DNA from: Fibrobacterota bacterium
Lineage (GTDB): Bacteria; Fibrobacterota; Fibrobacteria; UBA11236
Length of the DNA stretch: 64,000 nt
Assembly: GCA_028287465.1 (NCBI GenBank)
Contig: JAQBPO010000100.1
Location: 1-64,000, forward strand
Direction: 5' to 3'
The notes under the pieces were generated by a model that worked only from the letters and a program-made list of their open reading frames with translations, ran no database searches and was not told the origin of the DNA. This document shows, piece by piece, positions 41,464-50,122 of the stretch. The translations under genes were made by a program, and so were the position numbers. Each line of letters opens with the position of its first letter. Position 1 is the first letter of the stretch.

Positions 41464-42624
41464 TCAGGATTTCCCCCATGTCAGCGGATTGTACCACTTG
41501 GTGGGTTTCGGCTCCGGCGCCGGCCGCATGGGAAAGGATTCCGCCGATTCCGGACGCGGATGGGTCGCTCCAGGGCTGGGTATGTTCCTCCGGTATCCGA
41601 CGGTATTTCGCAACTGATCCCGGGATTGCTGAAGGTGGGATCTGGCCCTGTCCACGCTTTCCGGAACGGGAGGCTGGCTGATCGTGGGATATGGGTTCCC
41701 CGGCCCGAAAGGCCGGCTGAAGTTGGGCGCGGACTGGGTGCGCGCGGATTCGTGCCCGCCACCGGCTTCCGGGGAAGGCGTTCTGGACCGTGCCGGATCC
41801 GGGTTGGTGACATGCAGGGTTCCCCGCCCCCGGTATCCCTCCTGGACGGGCAATTCAAGGTGGGGGCTATGCGGATCGAATGATGAATCCGGAGAGCCCG
41901 CGCGCGGGGAGCCGGCGGGTGAGACCGAACCCGTTTGCGTCGGCTCCGGGACCCGCCTTCCTTCGGCGCGGAGGTCGTGGCGCATCTGCATCAGGTGCGC
42001 ACCGGGGCTGTTGTCGGATCGCATGGGCCTCGGTCCCAAAGGCAACCTGCCACCAATGGATCCCGCATCCACCGGGCTTGCCGGGGTAAAGGTGATTTCG
42101 GGCGGGGTGGCATGGGTCCGCGATGCCGAATCCGGATGTCCAGGTATCAGGGAAGTGGGATGTTCGCGTTGAGGCGTCGGGGACGACAGGAAAAGGTCCG
42201 GGTGGCTGAAATCCTGGCGACTTGGGGCCGAATCGGGATGGCCGGGTATCAGGCTGGTGGGATGCTGGTGGGAGCCCGATCCGCTCGCAAGCGGTTGGGA
42301 GGAGGGGCCAGCCTTGGCTTCGGCCTTCAATCCAGCCTTATTGTCGCTGTTGAACCGGTCCAGTTCGAATTTGGTCCGTTCATAATGGATGCTCGCGGTA
42401 TTGTATTCCGATCGTTTCGCGTGCTGCTCCGGGGTAGACGGGTAGCGGAAATTCTTGAAATCGGATTTCATCCCGTCCACCTTCTGCTTGGCGGCCTGGA
42501 AATCCCTGGTCAAGGCCTGTTGGCGCTGATGGAGGGGCATGCCCTCCAGGCTCGCATTACGGGCGCCGGCCTGTCCGGTCGTCTTGAACGGGTTGGAGAA
42601 TTTCGGCAGGTGCATGGATTGCAT
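41464..42624 (-). CDS. disordered Pro/Ser/His-rich protein with N-terminal coiled-coil-like segment
   Basis: A 386-residue protein without signal peptide. Starts MQSMHLPKFSNPFKTTGQAG; residues about 25-75 are helical (HQRQQALTRDFQAAKQKVDGMKSDFKN...ASIHYERTKFELDRFNSDNKAGLK), and the remaining 300 residues are low-complexity with two exact copies of HPTSLIPGHPDSA. The end is WYNPLTWGKS. The FSNPF near the N-terminus parallels FRNPF in the 3314-4048 protein. A GTG at 42630 is an alternative start. I do not recognise the family. Confidence 0.6.
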   Translation of the reverse strand: MQSMHLPKFSNPFKTTGQAGARNASLEGMPLHQRQQALTRDFQAAKQKVDGMKSDFKNFRYPSTPEQHAKRSEYNTASIHYERTKFELDRFNSDNKAGLKAEAKAGPSSQPLASGSGSHQHPTSLIPGHPDSAPSRQDFSHPDLFLSSPTPQREHPTSLIPGHPDSASRTHATPPEITFTPASPVDAGSIGGRLPLGPRPMRSDNSPGAHLMQMRHDLRAEGRRVPEPTQTGSVSPAGSPRAGSPDSSFDPHSPHLELPVQEGYRGRGTLHVTNPDPARSRTPSPEAGGGHESARTQSAPNFSRPFGPGNPYPTISQPPVPESVDRARSHLQQSRDQLRNTVGYRRNIPSPGATHPRPESAESFPMRPAPEPKPTKWYNPLTWGKS

Positions 42625-42890
42625 AGACACTTATCCTGTTTACTGGTTTCATGCGCGGCGGTTCGGCGCCGACAGGATAAAAATACGCCGAAGTCGGCCC
42701 GCGATTCCGGCCTGGGAAGGACTCTCGGGACCGGTAGTTACGTTTGGAGCGGCGCCCGGAGCGGATTCCCGGTTTTCCCCCTGGATTGGCCGCAGGGCGT
42801 ATGCATGCTGGTTACGGAACCGGGTCCGAAAAAGCCAAGGGCCTTGTTTTCCAGGGAGTCGGGGAGGGGGGCAATCTTGGGGGTGAAGTC

Positions 42891-42953
42891 TCTCGGAACA
42901 TGGCCCCCTGGCGCGGGTACCCCGGTTAAGGGGGTTCGGGGGCCATGCCGAGA
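42891..42953. other. imperfect long stem abutting array E
   Basis: TCTCGG (42891-42896) pairs with CCGAGA (42948-42953), and CATGGCCCCC (42899-42908) pairs with GGGGGCCATG (42938-42947), with a two-base AA bulge. The loop contains a smaller stem (CCCC/GGGG). The 3' arm joins directly onto the first unit of array E. The rest of 42625-42890 shows no gene; it should hold the promoter of the disordered-protein gene. Confidence 0.65.
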
Positions 42954-43070
42954 GTGGCTCGTTGCTACAGAGTTTGCTTTGCAAACTCTGCGCGCCTCGC
43001 ATTATAAGTCTTGTGGCTCGTTGCTACAGAGTTTGCTTTGCAAACTCTGCGCGCCTCGCATTAGTAGTCT
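42953..43070 (+). repeat. GGCTC hairpin repeat, array E (two units plus decayed copies)
   Basis: Two units with 59-base period: GTGGCTCGTTGCTA, stem CAGAGTTTGC/GCAAACTCTG (42968-42977/42981-42990; 43027-43036/43040-43049), loop TTT, then CGCGCCTCGCATTA. Fragments GGCTCGTCGCTAC (43074 and 43130) and CGGAGTCCTCCACGC (about 43237) downstream look like decayed units without the hairpin. The stretch 43071-43316 otherwise has no gene. Confidence 0.85.
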
Positions 43071-43316
43071 ACCGGCTCGTCGCTACGCTTCTCGCTTTTC
43101 CATACTACGGCTCACTTGTTGAATCGTCCGGCTCGTCGCTACCCTCCTTGGTTTTTCGGGCTTCATATTTCCATTTTGCATCTGCTCACCACGTGATGCT
43201 TTATGCTTTTCCATTCCTACCATCCGCCTTTTCGGAGTCCTCCACGCTTTCGATCCGATTCATTCCGTAATCGCCCTGGAGTCCGCTTTGCAAGGTCAGG
43301 GCTTTTCCGATTTGGA

Positions 43317-43943
43317 TCAGGCGTCGTCGCAATCTTCGGCGGTGACGCGGGCGTAGCCGGTTTCGCAGCGCATGTCTTCCAGGGAGTCTCCCAGCTCGGT
43401 TTTGAGGAGGGCGACCTTGGCCTGGAATTTGGCCAAACGCTTGGTGATGGCAACGCGGGACACGCCGCAGATTTCGGCGATCTCTTCGTGGGTCAGGCCC
43501 ACCTCGAAGCGGAGGAACACGACCTGGCGGTTGGCCTCGTCCATCCCGTCCAGGAGGCGGCGGAAAAGGCGTTTGGCGGGGTTGTCCGGGGACGCTTCCG
43601 GCGTGCGGCTGAAGGCGAGATCGTCCCCGTAGCCGGCGAGCAATTCCGTCTGGCGCTTCTTCCAGCGCAGATGATCCAGGCAGTGGTTCGTTGCCACGCG
43701 GTACAGCCAGGTGGAAGGCTGGGAATTGCCTTCGAAGCCCGAGAAACTGCCGTGGACCTTGACGAAGATCTCCTGGGACAGGTCGTCCGCCTCTTCCCTG
43801 TTTTTAGTATATCGGTAACACACACGATGGACGAGCTGGTAGTAGGTCTCGTACATGTTCCGGAAGGCGTCATGGTCCAGGGTCTTGTTTATGGATTCGC
43901 GGGTTTTGGATTCGGTCTGGTTCGGAAGCGTTGTGTTCATCAT
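43317..43943 (-). CDS. ECF-like RNA polymerase sigma factor
   Basis: A 208-residue sigma-70 family protein. Region 2: FRNMYETYYQLVHRVCYRYTKNREEADDLSQEIFVKVHGSF...PSTWLYRVATNHCLDHLR. Region 4: DEANRQVVFLRFEVGLTHEEIAEICGVSRVAITKRLAKF. No region 3, so it is of the ECF type. There is a longer C-terminal tail after region 4 (ELGDSLEDMRCETGYARVTAEDCDDA), perhaps an autoregulatory part. Start 43943 (two consecutive Met) has no Shine-Dalgarno. No obvious anti-sigma neighbour. Confidence 0.9.
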   Translation of the reverse strand: MMNTTLPNQTESKTRESINKTLDHDAFRNMYETYYQLVHRVCYRYTKNREEADDLSQEIFVKVHGSFSGFEGNSQPSTWLYRVATNHCLDHLRWKKRQTELLAGYGDDLAFSRTPEASPDNPAKRLFRRLLDGMDEANRQVVFLRFEVGLTHEEIAEICGVSRVAITKRLAKFQAKVALLKTELGDSLEDMRCETGYARVTAEDCDDA

Positions 43944-43987
43944 GGAATACAGGTAAAGCGAAGAGCGTGCCATACCGGAAAACCGGG

Positions 43988-44011
43988 TTTTCGCGATGAA
44001 TAACGCGAAAA
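43988..44011. promoter_or_regulatory. 8-bp inverted repeat upstream of the sigma factor gene
   Basis: TTTTCGCG (43988-43995) and CGCGAAAA (44004-44011) are separated by eight bases, 45 bases upstream of the sigma factor start. The symmetry and position fit an operator for a dimeric regulator, or an autoregulatory hairpin. Confidence 0.5.
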
Positions 44012-44031
44012 TAGGAGGTTTCCGCCAGGGA

Positions 44032-44105
44032 GTGCGCAAGGGTTTGCGCACGTCGCGCAAGCGGTCCTGCGCAACCTGAGCAGAGTCGGACCGGAGAGTG
44101 CGCAA
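44032..44105. promoter_or_regulatory. cluster of TGCGCAA motifs
   Basis: TGCGCAA occurs at 44033-44039, 44068-44074 and 44099-44105 on the plus strand and inverted at 44044-44050; a one-mismatch copy is at about 44054-44060. The first and the inverted copy also form an 8-bp stem (GTGCGCAA/TTGCGCAC). All sit in the 301-base region between the divergent sigma factor and outer-membrane operons. Confidence 0.5.
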
Positions 44106-44244
44106 ACGCGATCCCAATCCCGTCGGCAAGCCTGCCGCGCCGACTCCGATAAAGGCTTTAGGCCTTGCCCGGGCGAACGGGATTGGCCACAATGTTTCGA
44201 ATGCGGCTCCGGGAGCCGCTTACCGGGTCAGGTCAACCGTGCCA

Positions 44245-45168
44245 ATGAAAAAAGCGATGCCATTGCTTGCGACCATCCTATGGGCCGCCTGCGCGCCTTC
44301 GCTTCCTTCCTCCCGGCCCGGAAAGGCGGAATCCTCCGCCGCGGGAATCGGCTCCGCTTCCGCCGTAACCGTGGACGCGGTCCTTCCCACCGGTCGTAAC
44401 CTTTTCCTCTTCGATTTTTCCCGATCGCGATTCCGGAAATGGACCCTGTCCCGGGGACCGATGGACTCCTTGGGGCTATGCCGCGTCCTGGATACCTTGC
44501 AGGGTGATTGGGGCGACGCGGGCAATTGGAGGGCCCTGGCCGCCCCGAGCCGGCCTTTCGCGCCCATGCGCGCCTTTTGGGGACCGAGCGGGAATTTCTT
44601 CCTCCTGGATCGGGCGGGTAAGCGCCTGGGCCTCTACGATTCCAGCGCTCAATTCCTGTCCAGCTTCCCCCTGCCCTCGGAAATCCGCGAACGTAACCTC
44701 GATCGCATCGAGGTGTTCTGGACCCGGGACGGGCTTTTCTCCTTCCTGGATCTGGGCGAAGGGAAGGTCTGGCAGTACGCGGAACAGCGCAGCCCGGGGG
44801 GCCAAGGCGATTGGCGCTTGCGGAATACCGTCCGCCTGCCGGTAGGCCTGGAGTCCTGCCTATGGGAACCCTTCTTCCGGGACCCCTGCTGCATCCAAGG
44901 GGAGGCCGGTGGCGCGAATTCCGGGACCCGGACGGAATACGGCGCGAAAGGCGTCTGCTTCGACAAGTACTTCAATCCGATCGGCCCCTGGCCCGAAGGG
45001 TCGGCCGTTCCTGGCCTGCGCCCTGCGGTATCCGGTTCCGGGTCCGGATGGATCCTCAGGCTTGACGGAGGTCCCGCTTGCGGCCAATCCCCGCCCGCCT
45101 GCTTTTCGCCCGATAAGGGGAATCTCTCCACCTGCCCGACGGAAACGGACGCTGCGCCCGCCAGGTAA
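44245..45168 (+). CDS. propeller-like lipoprotein
   Basis: A 307-residue lipoprotein (MKKAMPLLATILWAAC, Cys16). Repeats such as GRNLFLFDFSRSRFRKWTLS, GNFFLLDRAGKRLGLYDSSAQFLSSFPLP and GLFSFLDLGEGKVWQYAEQR resemble the blades of a six-bladed propeller (NHL/6-bladed type), 40-50 residues each. It probably binds a partner at the outer membrane. There is no Shine-Dalgarno. It overlaps or abuts the large outer-membrane protein gene that follows, so the three genes to 50085 are probably one operon. Confidence 0.75.
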   Translation: MKKAMPLLATILWAACAPSLPSSRPGKAESSAAGIGSASAVTVDAVLPTGRNLFLFDFSRSRFRKWTLSRGPMDSLGLCRVLDTLQGDWGDAGNWRALAAPSRPFAPMRAFWGPSGNFFLLDRAGKRLGLYDSSAQFLSSFPLPSEIRERNLDRIEVFWTRDGLFSFLDLGEGKVWQYAEQRSPGGQGDWRLRNTVRLPVGLESCLWEPFFRDPCCIQGEAGGANSGTRTEYGAKGVCFDKYFNPIGPWPEGSAVPGLRPAVSGSGSGWILRLDGGPACGQSPPACFSPDKGNLSTCPTETDAAPAR

Positions 45169-48100
45169 CATCACGGCGACGGTATCCGCCTTGTTGCTTT
45201 CCGTCTGCCTGTCGCATGGCGCCGGCCGGGAGCCGGGATGGATCTGGACGCGCACCTGCCATGCCGGCCCCCCCCTTGCGGATTCGAATGCGTTGGCCGA
45301 TGGCTCCGTTGCGGACAGCTCCATCGCCGCCGCCGACTCCGTCCCCGCCCTCGCGGCCGCCGAAATGGACTGGCGGGCATCCCAGACCTTGTCGCCGAAG
45401 GAGGGCTTGGGATCCGTTCGGCGGCTCCGCGTCCTCCATGGCGACCAGCTTCTCCTGCCCGGGCAGGATTACCGGATCCCGCCGGGGGATTCCCTCGTCG
45501 TTTTCGCCGCGCCCATCCCCGCCGGAGACAGCGTCTGCCTGGAACGGGCCTATACGCCCCTCATGGCCAATCCCGGCTTCGGGCTTTACCGCTTGGACCG
45601 GGTGCCGGTCTACCGGGCCGGGGCCCTGGACAGCGCCTGGGAGGCGGGCGCGCATCCGACCCTTGATCCGTCGGACACGGCCTATTCGAAATATCGCCTG
45701 AATTATTCCGGCAGCAAATCAATGGCCGTCACCGTGGGAAGCGGGGGAGGCCTGGGCCTCGACGCATCGCTCTTCATCAACCTGGACGGCCAGGTGGCCG
45801 AGGACGTATTCGTGGAAGGCCAGCTTTCCGATCAGAACGTCCCCATCCAGCCGGAAGGGAACACCGCAACGCTCAAGGAGGTGGACACGAAATACGTGAA
45901 GGTATTCGGAAGCCATTACTCCTACGTGCTGGGGAACTACCTGATGGATTACGGGGTGGCCGGCGAAGATCGGTTCACGGCCAAGGTCCAGGGCGTGGAC
46001 GGGGCCTATTTCCGTTACGGCCACGTCCTGCGCGGAAGCTGGTCGGTGAGCGATGGTCAATACCAGAGCGATACCTTGCGCGGGGTGGACGGCAAGCAGC
46101 GGGGCTATTACCTGCGCGGAAGGGACGGCCGACAGTTCATCACGGTATTGGCGGGCACGGAAAGGGTGTGGCGGAACGGCGCGCCCTTGCTGAGGGGCGT
46201 GGACTATACCATCGACTACAGCGAAGGCCGGCTGGATTTCCTGCCGCCCCTGGTCGTCACGAGCGAAAACCTTTTTTCGGCGGAGTTCCAGTATACCGAG
46301 CAGGATTACCAGCGCAGCCTGGCTTCCGGGGAGGCGCGCGACAGCTCCGGCGCGTTCACCTGGTCCCTGCGGGCCATCTCGGAACTGGAGAACAAGGACC
46401 AGCCCCTGAACATGGTGCTGGATACGGCCTTGCGGCGCCGGTTCGCCGGCCTCGGGGATTCATCCTACCTGGATACCCTGGGCCGCCCGGTGGCCATGCC
46501 CCATCGCCAGTCCGCGGCCGCTGCGGACATCGCCCTGAAGCTGCGCGGCTACGAAGGGCGGGCGGCCCTGCTGTTCTCGCAATTGGACCGGAACCTGTAT
46601 TCGGCCCTGGGCGATGACGACAACCTGGGGTATTCCACGCGTTACCTGGGGACGCATACCGCGGGCAAGCCCTTCGACCAGGGCGGTTTCGGCCGCCTCG
46701 GGCTTACCTTCGACCACGAAGCGCGCGCCCCGCATTTCGAATCCTTCAAGCAGTTGATCGAAGCGCGGGGTTTCGCGGAAACCTGGAATCTGGACGCCCG
46801 CGTCGCCCAGCGGGGATTCATGGCCAACCGCCTGCGCCTGGAGGAACGTCCCATGACCTGGCTTCTCCTGGGCGGGGAACTGGGCCGGGCCGAGGCCGAC
46901 CTGGCGGCGGACGCGGCGAATCCGAGGGCGGGGATGGGCAGCCTTTCCCGTCGCGGCGGGGTTTCCGGCCGCTTGGGCGGCGACAAGCTTTCCCTGGAGG
47001 CCTCGACCGAAGCGAAACTGGCGCGCTCCCCGGACCGCCGGGACAACTATCGCCAATCCGGGCGGACCCATTGGGAGGCCGCCGGCATCATGCCTTCCTT
47101 TACCTGGACCCGCAACGAATGGCTTACGGAATTGCCGGGCGGGGCCATTGGAAGATCCATCAAGCAGGAACCGGATTTCTCCCTGGCCACGGTTCCGTTC
47201 TGGGGGAGGGTGAGCCTGACCACGGGAGCGTCCGCTCTGTCGCAACAGGCCAACTTCGACGGCAGGCTGCCGGGATTGCGCGACTCGGTGAGGGATTGGG
47301 GCGGGAGCCAGAAGGTTGCGGCCGTGGGCCTGGGGCCTTTGAATACGGATGTCTTCTATTCCTATCGCAACCACCGTCAATGGCGCCTGGACGGCCTGGG
47401 CGGTTACGCGGACCAGCCGGAGGAGACGGATTTCAACCAGGCGGAATGGAACAGCCAGCTCGCGGATCGGCGCAAGGGATATGGCCTGATGTCCTCCTAC
47501 CGGATCAGCCAGACGGCCGAGTTCCCCTTGGTCGAGGATTACCGGGAATTGAAGGGCCGGGGCGACTACGTATACGACTCCGCCGCGAACGCGTACCATC
47601 GCGTGGAGACGGGGGGGGATTTCGTCCTGATCGGTTTGAAGCGGGACACCACGGTGGGATCACGTCCCTATCAGGACCTCTCCTGGTCCGCCAACCTGCA
47701 ATTGACCCCCGGCAAATTCCCCTTTCCGGTATCGGGAGTGTTGGCCGATTTGGAATTCACCTTGGACCTGGCCGTGGACAACCAGGATACCAGCATGAAC
47801 CCGGGCCTCCTTCCCCTCTTCACCGACGATCAGATCGAATCGGTGCGCAGCGGCCGGGCCCGATACAGCCCCGCCCTGCATTGGACCGCCCCGGGCGGGG
47901 GCAAGGCCGCCAACCTTTACGTGGATCGCTCCTACGGCCGCGCTGCGGGAATATACGCCTTCCGCGAACGCCTGTGGAACCAGCGCGCGGACTATCGCCG
48001 GGAGATAGGGGACGATTGGGAATATTTCCTGGAGCAATCCTACGAGAACCGTTCGCGCGAAGGGCTGTCCGGCGGCGCGGCGTCGGAGTCCCGGAACCTG

Positions 48101-48490
48101 AACCAGGTTTACGGCACCCGGGTCACGCGTAAGCTGCCCAAATCCTTCCAGGTGGAAGGCCGCGGCCAATACCTCCTGCTCGAGGGGACCTCGGCTTCCG
48201 GCCCCACCGATCTGCAAGGCGTCAAGCCCGCCCTCAAGGTGGAGAAGACCTCGCTATACAACGGCCGGGCTTTCGTGGAATACGGGATGATCTATTTTTG
48301 GGGACGGGGCGAAGGCGGTTTCTACGCGACCGGGGATTTCGCCAAGGGATTGACCCATCGCGCGGAGGCCAACGCCAATTTCCAGGTAGGGCAGAACATC
48401 TATCTCAATTTCGATTACGTCGTCCGCCTGGAACCGCGCGGAACCCGGCTGGTGCAGAAGATGACGGCGGAAGCCAGGGCGGTATTCTGA
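45062..48490 (+). CDS. large outer-membrane beta-barrel protein with SprA-like sequence
   Basis: About 1140 residues; the frame is open upstream to 44909. Start uncertain: TTG 45062 is the best in-frame candidate before the hydrophobic signal-like ITATVSALLLSVCLSHG. The early part (GGLGLDASLFINLDGQVAEDVFVEGQLSDQNVPIQPEG) and VLAGTERVWRNGAPLLRGVDYTIDYSEGRLDFLPPLVV resemble a domain seen in SprA-type and related FCB outer-membrane proteins. The rest alternates short hydrophobic strands with charged turns, as in a barrel, ending in an aromatic-poor strand (LVQKMTAEARAVF). Its stop overlaps the ATG of the Omp85 gene (TGATG). True SprA is over twice as long, so this is a relative at best. Confidence 0.75.
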   Translation: MTEVPLAANPRPPAFRPIRGISPPARRKRTLRPPGNITATVSALLLSVCLSHGAGREPGWIWTRTCHAGPPLADSNALADGSVADSSIAAADSVPALAAAEMDWRASQTLSPKEGLGSVRRLRVLHGDQLLLPGQDYRIPPGDSLVVFAAPIPAGDSVCLERAYTPLMANPGFGLYRLDRVPVYRAGALDSAWEAGAHPTLDPSDTAYSKYRLNYSGSKSMAVTVGSGGGLGLDASLFINLDGQVAEDVFVEGQLSDQNVPIQPEGNTATLKEVDTKYVKVFGSHYSYVLGNYLMDYGVAGEDRFTAKVQGVDGAYFRYGHVLRGSWSVSDGQYQSDTLRGVDGKQRGYYLRGRDGRQFITVLAGTERVWRNGAPLLRGVDYTIDYSEGRLDFLPPLVVTSENLFSAEFQYTEQDYQRSLASGEARDSSGAFTWSLRAISELENKDQPLNMVLDTALRRRFAGLGDSSYLDTLGRPVAMPHRQSAAAADIALKLRGYEGRAALLFSQLDRNLYSALGDDDNLGYSTRYLGTHTAGKPFDQGGFGRLGLTFDHEARAPHFESFKQLIEARGFAETWNLDARVAQRGFMANRLRLEERPMTWLLLGGELGRAEADLAADAANPRAGMGSLSRRGGVSGRLGGDKLSLEASTEAKLARSPDRRDNYRQSGRTHWEAAGIMPSFTWTRNEWLTELPGGAIGRSIKQEPDFSLATVPFWGRVSLTTGASALSQQANFDGRLPGLRDSVRDWGGSQKVAAVGLGPLNTDVFYSYRNHRQWRLDGLGGYADQPEETDFNQAEWNSQLADRRKGYGLMSSYRISQTAEFPLVEDYRELKGRGDYVYDSAANAYHRVETGGDFVLIGLKRDTTVGSRPYQDLSWSANLQLTPGKFPFPVSGVLADLEFTLDLAVDNQDTSMNPGLLPLFTDDQIESVRSGRARYSPALHWTAPGGGKAANLYVDRSYGRAAGIYAFRERLWNQRADYRREIGDDWEYFLEQSYENRSREGLSGGAASESRNLNQVYGTRVTRKLPKSFQVEGRGQYLLLEGTSASGPTDLQGVKPALKVEKTSLYNGRAFVEYGMIYFWGRGEGGFYATGDFAKGLTHRAEANANFQVGQNIYLNFDYVVRLEPRGTRLVQKMTAEARAVF

Positions 48491-50085
48491 TGCGCGGTGC
48501 GATCCTTCCCATCTGGTTGCTGGTCTGGGCGGCCTCAATCCCCGTCCCGGCCCAGCCTTCCGCGGCCGGGGAAGGGGCGATCGCGCCCGTGCGTTCCGGA
48601 CCCGCGCCTGCCGAAAGCGCCTTGGCGCGGGCCATCGCGGATGGCCATCTGCGGGCGGCTACCGGGGAGGACGGGCGATTGGTTCCCGGACCTTCGTTCA
48701 CCTTCGGGGAGATCCGCGCCGCCAGCGCCCCGGGATTCACCACGGCGGATCTGGGCATCTCCGCCTTCGCCGGCGAACCCGCGACGGCGGCCAACCTCAA
48801 GGCCATCGGCGATCGCGTCCGCGCCTTCCTCCTGGATCATGGGCACCCCTTCGCCTCCGTCGCCATCGACTTCGCCGTAGGCCCGGATCCGGACAAGGCC
48901 GTCGCGGATCTCCAAATCTCCATCGACGCCGGCGACGGGTACAAGTTCGGGGGCTTCAAGCATTCCGGCGGCCGCACCGCTCCCGCGACCCTGGATCGGT
49001 TGTCCCTGCTCCGCTACGGGGAAACCTATAGCGAGACCCGCCTGCGCCTTTCCGCCGAGAGGCTTTCCCGGACAGGTTATTTCGAGGCCGTGGTCCCCGG
49101 CGCCCTGTTCCGGGATTCCACCCGCAACCTGCTGTATCCTACCCTGGCGCTCACGGACCTCAAAGGCAACCGGCTCAGCGGAATCCTGGGGTACGATTCG
49201 GAGAAGAAGGGCGGCGGCGGGGTCAACGGGTACATGGACATCCATCTCATCAACCTGCGCGGGACGGCGCGGGATCTGGACTTCACCTTCGACAGCAAGC
49301 AGATAGGCGAGGGTACCGCCTCCAAGGAGGCCCGGTTCGCCTATACCGAGCCCTGGCTGCTTTCGACCCATGTGGGGGCGCATATCGATCTGAGCGTGTC
49401 CCTTGAGGATTCGGTCTACGATGAACGGAACGGCGAATTAACCCTGTTCCAGGATCTGGATTTCCACTCACGCTACCTGGTGGCTTTCGCCCGCCAGTTC
49501 AACCATGACTTCCTCAACGGCGCCCGGACGGACGCGGATATCGCCGGCCTGGGTTTCCAATACGACGCGAGGGACCAGGTGCCCGCCACCTTGAAAGGCG
49601 CGCGTTATTCCCTGCGCCTCAACGGGGTCCACCGGGACCTGGGGGACTCGGCCTATTACCTGGTGCAAAGCATCAACCAATTGGCGCTCTGGCATAACCT
49701 GGGCAGATGGGTCGGGCATGCGCTTTTTTCAGGAAGCGGGAATTGGCCGCTGGAAGGCCGCGCCAACCGCGGGGAACTCTATGCGCTCGGGGGCGCCAAT
49801 ACCGTCCGCGGATTCCGAGAACGCGAATTCCTGACCAACCTTTTCCTTTACGGAAATTTCGAGCTGCAGTTCCTGTTGGCGCCGCGCAGCCGCGCCTCCG
49901 TCTTCGTGGTGCCCGCCTTCATAAACCGCTTGGGCGGGGACGTGTATTGGCGCAGGGTGGTGGGCTACGGTCTGGGCCTGGAGTCAGGAGCCAAGGATTG
50001 GACCTTCGGAATCAGCTACGCGCTGAACCCCGATCGCGACCTGGGCGACGGGTTCGTGCATTTGCGCGTTACCAACAATTTCTAG
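48490..50085 (+). CDS. Omp85/BamA-TamA family outer-membrane protein
   Basis: A 531-residue protein: signal peptide (1-22), POTRA-like region (about 65-200: ADLGISAFAGEPATAANLKAIGDRVRAFLLDHGHPFASVAIDFA...) and a C-terminal barrel with the family signature LYALGGANTVRGFREREF (the VRGF loop) and a final strand GFVHLRVTNNF ending in Phe. Only one or two POTRA domains, fewer than BamA (five) or TamA (three). Coupled by TGATG overlap to the large outer-membrane protein, whose assembly it may assist (inference). Confidence 0.88.
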   Translation: MRGAILPIWLLVWAASIPVPAQPSAAGEGAIAPVRSGPAPAESALARAIADGHLRAATGEDGRLVPGPSFTFGEIRAASAPGFTTADLGISAFAGEPATAANLKAIGDRVRAFLLDHGHPFASVAIDFAVGPDPDKAVADLQISIDAGDGYKFGGFKHSGGRTAPATLDRLSLLRYGETYSETRLRLSAERLSRTGYFEAVVPGALFRDSTRNLLYPTLALTDLKGNRLSGILGYDSEKKGGGGVNGYMDIHLINLRGTARDLDFTFDSKQIGEGTASKEARFAYTEPWLLSTHVGAHIDLSVSLEDSVYDERNGELTLFQDLDFHSRYLVAFARQFNHDFLNGARTDADIAGLGFQYDARDQVPATLKGARYSLRLNGVHRDLGDSAYYLVQSINQLALWHNLGRWVGHALFSGSGNWPLEGRANRGELYALGGANTVRGFREREFLTNLFLYGNFELQFLLAPRSRASVFVVPAFINRLGGDVYWRRVVGYGLGLESGAKDWTFGISYALNPDRDLGDGFVHLRVTNNF

Positions 50086-50122
50086 GCCGCCGGGCGCGGC
50101 CCGGAAGCCGCCGGCCCGAAAC

